Shown one piece after another: positions 41,868 through 45,769 of a DNA stretch of 45,769 bases; positions within the stretch are counted from its first letter, which is position 1; each line of letters opens with the position of its first letter. The stretch covers positions 1-45,769 of the forward strand of contig JBBDHW010000019.1 of the NCBI GenBank assembly GCA_040880805.1, written 5' to 3'. Both the position numbers and the translations under genes were made by a program. The notes below the pieces were generated by a model. That model worked only from the letters and a program-made list of their open reading frames with translations, was not told the origin of the DNA and made no database searches. Source of the stretch: Acidimicrobiia bacterium. Lineage in GTDB: Bacteria; Actinomycetota; Acidimicrobiia; IMCC26256; DASPTH01.

Positions 41868-43868
41868 CTAGTTGAGGCGGTCGCGGAGGACGGCGACGAT
41901 GACGCGCATGGCGAGGACGGTCGAGCAGAACAGGCCGAAGTAGCCGAACACCTGGAAGAGCGACGTGTTGCCGGTGAACGGCGGGCCGCCCTCGATCGCG
42001 ATCAGCCCGACGGACAGCAAGCCGATGGTCCCCGACAGGAACGCGAGGATCGAGCGGTTCACGAGGGTGGTCACGAATCGCGTGTCGTCTGCGTCCTGGA
42101 AGTGACTCACCCGCACGCGGATCCCCTCGCGTTCGAGCATGCTGAACGCGCGGTCGACGTGGCGCGGCAGCCGCCGCAACATCGGCACCGTGCGCAGGAT
42201 CTCGTCGCGCACCGCCTGTTGCACGGATCCGGGCGTGATCTGGCCGCGTACCCACTGCGCGGCGATCGCCTCGGCGGCGTCGATCACCGAGTAGCCCGGC
42301 GCGATCGTGGTGAGCGTGCCCTCCAGCACGATCAACGCGCGGAAGAACGTGCTCCACTCCGCCGGGAGCGTGATGCCGAACTCGAAGAACAGCCGGAGCA
42401 TCGCGTTGAACATCGCGGCGTCGGCGCGCGCGCCGGGCGCGAGATGTTGAGCCATGAACCGCGCGAGCGCGCGCTCGAACTCGGCGATGTCGACGCCGCG
42501 TCGCAGGCTCGCGACCTGCAGCACTGCCTGCGCGACGGCGTCGGCGTCGCGCCGGCTCACACCAGCCATGAGCTCTCGGAGCGCGGCCTGCTGGACAGAA
42601 TCGAGACGGCCGGCAGCGCCGAAGTCGATCAGCGCGAGGCGACCGTCCGTGAGCAGCATCACGTTCCCGGGGTGCGGGTCGGCATGGAACACCCCGTCCT
42701 GGAGCATCTGCTCGAGGACGGTGCGGAGCAGGAGGTCGGCGATCTTCGTTCGCTCCCCGGCGCGCGCATCGCCCCAGGCGACGTCGCGCACACTCGCGCC
42801 GTCGAGCCACTCCATCACGAGCACCCGCGACGTGCTCAGCTCTTCGTAGACCTCGGGAACCGAGATCCGCGATCCGTGCGGCAGGCTCGACGCGATCGCG
42901 CGCGCGTTGCGCGCCTCGATGCGAAAGTCGAGCTCTTCGCGCAGTCGGGAACTGAACTCGTCGACAAGATCCATCACGTGATAGTCGGCGCCCCACGACG
43001 TACGCGTCTCCGCGACGCGACCGAGCTCTTCGAGCACCGAGAGGTCGACCGCCACCGACTCTTCGATGCCGGGCCGGATCACCTTGACCACCACCGGTGA
43101 GCCGTCGGGCAGGGCGGCTCGGTAGACCTGACCGATGGACGCCGCCGCGAGCGGCTGCCAGTCGAAGGTGGCGAATACGTCCTCGAGCGGCGCGTCGAAC
43201 TCCGACTCGAGCAAGGCGGCGACGTCGTCGCGAGCGGCCGGCTGCACGTGATCCTGGAGCAACGAGAGCTCCTTGACCGCGTCGGGGGACAGCAGATCCG
43301 AGCGCGTCGAGACGATCTGGCCGAGTTTCACGAACATGCCGCCGCATTGCTCGAGCGACAGCCGGAGCCGCCGCACGGTGGGGGTCTTCGCGCCGTTCCG
43401 GGAGACGTCGTCGTGCCGGCCGAGGCCGAGCGAAGGACCGAGGCCGTTGCGCACCGCGATCCTCGTGATCTCGGCGTACCGCGCCATCCGGCGACCGCGG
43501 CGACGGAGGGACCGCACCGGGTGCGGAACCGACGCGAGGCCGGTTTGCGCGCGGGCCATCATGCCCGGCCGCGAGAGGAACTCGATCCACACCGCAGCCG
43601 CCATCGCGCCGAACAACGCGAACAGGAACAGATTGCGGGCGAAGCCTTCGGACGCGTTGCCGCGTTCGTTCGCGATGAGCAGTGAGATCGCGACGCCCAC
43701 TGCGAAGCCGACGATCCCGGAGAGCACGCTCGCACCGAACGACCGCCGTACCCCAAGCACCCGGCCGACGAAAATGCCCGCGAGCACCGAGAAGGCGAAC
43801 GCAGGAATGAGGAGCCAGAGGTCGCCGCCGAGCCGGTCGAAGACCGACTCCGCGAGCGTCGGGGTCAT
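41868..43868 (-). CDS. AarF/UbiB (ABC1) kinase-like protein
   Basis: A 666-residue protein with an N-terminal hydrophobic region (helices at about 15-65 and 75-100), the UbiB/ABC1 kinase-like core (KLGQIVSTRSDLLSPD, AASIGQVYRAAL, VVVKVIRPG, FHADPHPGNVMLLTDGRLALIDFGAAG) and C-terminal hydrophobic segments. UbiB proteins bind ATP and aid quinone or isoprenoid lipid handling; actinobacteria typically use menaquinone. ATG 43868 is 22 nt downstream of the acyl-CoA synthetase stop. The long plus-strand frame across this region is antisense and was ignored. Confidence 0.86.
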   Translation of the reverse strand: MTPTLAESVFDRLGGDLWLLIPAFAFSVLAGIFVGRVLGVRRSFGASVLSGIVGFAVGVAISLLIANERGNASEGFARNLFLFALFGAMAAAVWIEFLSRPGMMARAQTGLASVPHPVRSLRRRGRRMARYAEITRIAVRNGLGPSLGLGRHDDVSRNGAKTPTVRRLRLSLEQCGGMFVKLGQIVSTRSDLLSPDAVKELSLLQDHVQPAARDDVAALLESEFDAPLEDVFATFDWQPLAAASIGQVYRAALPDGSPVVVKVIRPGIEESVAVDLSVLEELGRVAETRTSWGADYHVMDLVDEFSSRLREELDFRIEARNARAIASSLPHGSRISVPEVYEELSTSRVLVMEWLDGASVRDVAWGDARAGERTKIADLLLRTVLEQMLQDGVFHADPHPGNVMLLTDGRLALIDFGAAGRLDSVQQAALRELMAGVSRRDADAVAQAVLQVASLRRGVDIAEFERALARFMAQHLAPGARADAAMFNAMLRLFFEFGITLPAEWSTFFRALIVLEGTLTTIAPGYSVIDAAEAIAAQWVRGQITPGSVQQAVRDEILRTVPMLRRLPRHVDRAFSMLEREGIRVRVSHFQDADDTRFVTTLVNRSILAFLSGTIGLLSVGLIAIEGGPPFTGNTSLFQVFGYFGLFCSTVLAMRVIVAVLRDRLN

Positions 43869-43890
43869 CGCGGCCAAGGCTGCCCGCGGT

Positions 43891-45522
43891 TCACGCGAGC
43901 TCCTCGACGACGAGAACGCCGTCGGCGTGACGAGAGCGAAGCACCTTCTTGTCGAACTTGCCGACGCTCGTCTTCGGGACCTCGTCGATGAAGGTCCAAC
44001 GCTCGGGAAGCTGCCACTTCGCGATGCGATCACCGAGGAACTCGCGCAGCTCGCTCGCGGTCACCTCGGCATCGCTCTTCCGCACGATGCACGCGAGCGG
44101 TCGCTCGTCCCAGCGCGGATCGGGCACCGCGATCACCGCGGCCTCCGCCACCGCGGGATGCGCCATGAGCAGCACCTCGAGCTCCACCGACGAGATCCAC
44201 TCCCCGCCCGACTTGATGACGTCTTTCACGCGGTCGGTGATCTGGATGTAGCCGTTCGGCGTGACGCTCGCGATGTCGCCGGTGCGGAGCCAGCCGTCGT
44301 GGAACTTGAGAGGGTCGGGGTCGCGGTAGTACGAGCCCGTGATCCACGGACCGCGCACCTGGACCTCGCCGACCGCTTCACCGTCCCACGGGAGCACGGT
44401 GCCGTCGTCGTCGACGATGCGCAGCTCGACGCCGGCGATGACGCGCCCCGACTTCACTCGCCAGTCCATCTCCTCGGTGGTGCCGAGGTCGATGCCTTTC
44501 GGCGGCCACGACACCGCGGCCAGCGGGCTCGTCTCCGTCATGCCCCAGCCCTGCAGGATGCGGATGCCGAACTGCTGCTCGAACTGCTCGATGAGCGGGC
44601 GCGGCACCGCCGAGCCGCCGCAGATGACTCGTTCGAGCGACGAGAGGTCGACGGAGTTCGCCTCCGCGTAATGGAGGAGCTCCGTCCAGATCGTGGGCAC
44701 CGCGCCCGCGCAGGTGGGCTTCTCCTGCTCGATGAGACGCGCGAGCGGCTCGGCCTGGAGGTAGCGATTGGGCATGATCAGATCGGCGCCCGCCATCCAC
44801 GCGGCGTAGGGCGTTCCCCATGCGTTCGCATGGAACATCGGTACGACGGGCAGCACCCGGTCGCGATCGGTGTACGCGACCGCGCCGGCCTGCAGTACGC
44901 CGAGGGAGTGCAGGAACGTGGAGCGGTGCGAGTAGACGACACCCTTCGGGTTGCCGGTGGTGCCGCTCGTGTAGCACATCGCTGCCGCGGCGCGTTCGTC
45001 GATCTCCGGGTACGCGATGCCGGGCTGCTCGGCGGCGAGAAGCTCGTCGTAGCGCAGCACCTGCGCGCGGTTGCCCTCGAGCGGGGCGGTGTCGGCGTCA
45101 CCCACCACGATGTAGTACTCGACGCTCGACAGCTCGGGCGCGAGTTTCGCGAGCACCGGGATGAGGGTGCCGTCGACGATGACGATGCGGTCCTCGGCGT
45201 GGTTCACGATGTACACGAGCTGATCGGGGAACAGCCGGATGTTGAGTGTGTGGAGCACACCCCCCATGCAGGGGATCGCGAAATAGGCCTCGAGGTGCTC
45301 CTGGGTGTTCCACGCGAAGGTGCCGACCCGGTCACCCGAATCCACGCCGAGGCGACGCAGCGCCGCCGACAGCTGGTCGACCCGGGTGGCGACTTCGGTG
45401 AACGAGGCCCGGCGGCTCGAGTCACCCTCGAAGGTCACCACCTCGCTGTCGCCGTGGACCGTTCGGCCGTGGCGGAAGATCATCCCGATGGTGAGGGGAA
45501 AGTCCTGCATCGTCGACAACAT
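43891..45522 (-). CDS. Long-chain fatty acid-CoA ligase
   Basis: A 543-residue ANL-superfamily enzyme that activates an acid to its acyl-CoA via an acyl-AMP. Seen: the ATP loop CYTSGTTGNPKGV, GGSAVPRP, LQGWGMTETSP, WLRTGDIASVTPNGYIQITDR, the KSGGEWISS hinge region and KTSVGKFDKK with the terminal catalytic Lys. It fits the medium/long-chain ligases rather than acetate ligases. ATG 45522 has GGAGGG 6 nt upstream. Upstream are two 12-bp direct repeats and a tandem 68-bp repeat. Confidence 0.92.
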   Translation of the reverse strand: MLSTMQDFPLTIGMIFRHGRTVHGDSEVVTFEGDSSRRASFTEVATRVDQLSAALRRLGVDSGDRVGTFAWNTQEHLEAYFAIPCMGGVLHTLNIRLFPDQLVYIVNHAEDRIVIVDGTLIPVLAKLAPELSSVEYYIVVGDADTAPLEGNRAQVLRYDELLAAEQPGIAYPEIDERAAAAMCYTSGTTGNPKGVVYSHRSTFLHSLGVLQAGAVAYTDRDRVLPVVPMFHANAWGTPYAAWMAGADLIMPNRYLQAEPLARLIEQEKPTCAGAVPTIWTELLHYAEANSVDLSSLERVICGGSAVPRPLIEQFEQQFGIRILQGWGMTETSPLAAVSWPPKGIDLGTTEEMDWRVKSGRVIAGVELRIVDDDGTVLPWDGEAVGEVQVRGPWITGSYYRDPDPLKFHDGWLRTGDIASVTPNGYIQITDRVKDVIKSGGEWISSVELEVLLMAHPAVAEAAVIAVPDPRWDERPLACIVRKSDAEVTASELREFLGDRIAKWQLPERWTFIDEVPKTSVGKFDKKVLRSRHADGVLVVEELA

Positions 45523-45550
45523 CGAGGCCCTCCGTGCGTGATTCGGCGTG

Positions 45551-45577
45551 CGCGACTCGGATGGACGCGACTCGGAT
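45551..45577. repeat. Two 12-bp direct repeats upstream of the acyl-CoA ligase
   Basis: CGCGACTCGGAT occurs at 45551-45562 and 45566-45577, a 15-bp period, 29-55 nt upstream of the ligase start. Direct repeats at this position may be an operator for a regulator of the ligase, or a remnant of a short duplication. Confidence 0.45.
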
Positions 45578-45613
45578 CGACGGCCGGAGCGTACCCGGGA
45601 CCCCGTTTCCCCG

Positions 45614-45682
45614 TCACCCGCCGTAGTTCATCCTCGTATCCACCTCCACCATGGGTCGGACACCCGCATGAGCGCCCGGCAT
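45614..45682 (-). CDS. Putative 22-aa peptide, repeat unit 1
   Basis: ATG 45682 to TGA 45614, 22 codons. The peptide begins MPGAHAGVRPM and ends VEVDTRMNYGG. The ATG overlaps the stop of the next upstream unit (TGATG), so it may be translated by coupling. Its last eight residues DTRMNYGG match the next unit, although their D-T-R codons (GAT ACG AGG) are different from those of the other copy (GAC ACC CGC). No Shine-Dalgarno or known family is seen. Short length makes the call tentative. Confidence 0.35.
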   Translation of the reverse strand: MPGAHAGVRPMVEVDTRMNYGG

Positions 45683-45769
45683 CACCCGCCGTAGTTCATG
45701 CGGGTGTCCTCCATCACCATGGGTCGGACACCCGCATGAGCGCCCGGCATCACCCGCCGTAGTTCATGC
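45615..45769. repeat. 68-bp tandem repeat array (2 full units plus 19 nt)
   Basis: Units begin at 45615, 45683 and 45751, each with CACCCGCCGTAGTTCAT. Units 1 and 2 are identical over 52 of 68 positions in two blocks; a 16-nt block (unit positions 18-33) holds all the differences. The third is cut off by the window end. The array lies upstream of the acyl-CoA ligase and may continue beyond. On the minus strand each unit holds a 22-codon ORF. Confidence 0.8.
45682..45750 (-). CDS. Putative 22-aa peptide, repeat unit 2
   Basis: ATG 45750 to TGA 45682, 22 codons: begins MPGAHAGVRPM and ends VMEDTRMNYGG. The TGA at its end overlaps the ATG of unit 1 by one base. Relative to unit 1, two internal residues differ (ME for EV), while Asp, Thr and Arg are kept through different codons. 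A 14-bp inverted repeat spans the unit (45696-45709 with 45726-45739), so an RNA or DNA structural role is an alternative to coding. Confidence 0.35.
   Translation of the reverse strand: MPGAHAGVRPMVMEDTRMNYGG

Noticed and set aside
40521-45762. Long plus-strand open frames (859 and 829 codons)
   Set aside because: They are antisense to the glycosyltransferase fusion, aarF-like and ligase genes and read as Arg/Asp/Glu/His-rich strings, as expected from high-GC third positions.
45615-45769. CRISPR array with a 68-bp period
   Set aside because: The constant part is 52 nt and the varying part only 16 nt, the reverse of repeat and spacer proportions. No cas gene is near, and the varying block preserves codons.

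Overview
The window looks like a chromosomal segment of a very GC-rich actinobacterium, most plausibly from the class Acidimicrobiia or a close relative. That is an inference from the strong GC bias at third codon positions, frequent GTG starts, many 1-8 nt start/stop overlaps, several apparently leaderless promoters, a class E sortase, and a mix of actinobacterial families (LLM flavin oxidoreductase, CoxM/CoxS, secreted beta-propellers). No rRNA, tRNA, insertion sequence, phage or CRISPR array was seen.

Region 1 (1-5200): a minus-strand cytochrome c maturation operon ccmABCDEF, with ccmF cut by the window edge, diverges from a sortase gene. Region 2 (5230-7416): a VapBC toxin-antitoxin pair, then an MFS exporter preceded by a small lysine-less biotinyl/lipoyl-like protein. 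Region 3 (7459-11761): a DUF5317-like membrane protein, two tandem membrane HD-GYP proteins with damaged active sites, a 28-aa peptide with a foldable leader, and a divergent gene of unknown function. This is a candidate uncharacterised signalling module. Region 4 (11802-15658): glycosyltransferase, small membrane protein, aldo/keto reductase, TetR regulator and CPBP protease.

Region 5 (15751-18635): dienelactone hydrolase with CoxS and CoxM but no CoxL, divergent from a NUDIX hydrolase. Region 6 (18649-24086): two exported beta-propeller proteins, a Leu-type amino-acid dehydrogenase with an LDH/MDH-fold 2-hydroxyacid dehydrogenase, and a histidine phosphatase. Region 7 (24140-28536): a TPP riboswitch ahead of thiamine pyrophosphokinase and a ThiBPQ-type ABC importer, forming a thiamine salvage operon. 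Region 8 (28537-30976): a two-component system with a PhoB-type operator and a leaderless promoter, then ribB.

Region 9 (30984-32981): a decayed antibiotic kinase, a cupin, two small conserved-looking proteins and pdxH. Region 10 (33052-36062): an ECF sigma factor, a membrane-anchored propeller protein (putative anti-sigma) and a secreted propeller protein. Region 11 (36100-39251): acyl-CoA dehydrogenase behind a perfect 13-bp inverted repeat, LLM flavin oxidoreductase and a DMT-type transporter. Region 12 (39253-45769): a polysaccharide deacetylase, a glycolipid glycosyltransferase fused to an inactive deacetylase-like domain, an AarF/UbiB kinase-like protein and an acyl-CoA synthetase. Upstream of the synthetase lies a 68-bp tandem repeat in which each unit is a 22-codon ORF coupled to the next by TGATG. 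This array and the degenerate HD-GYP module are the least explained signals here.
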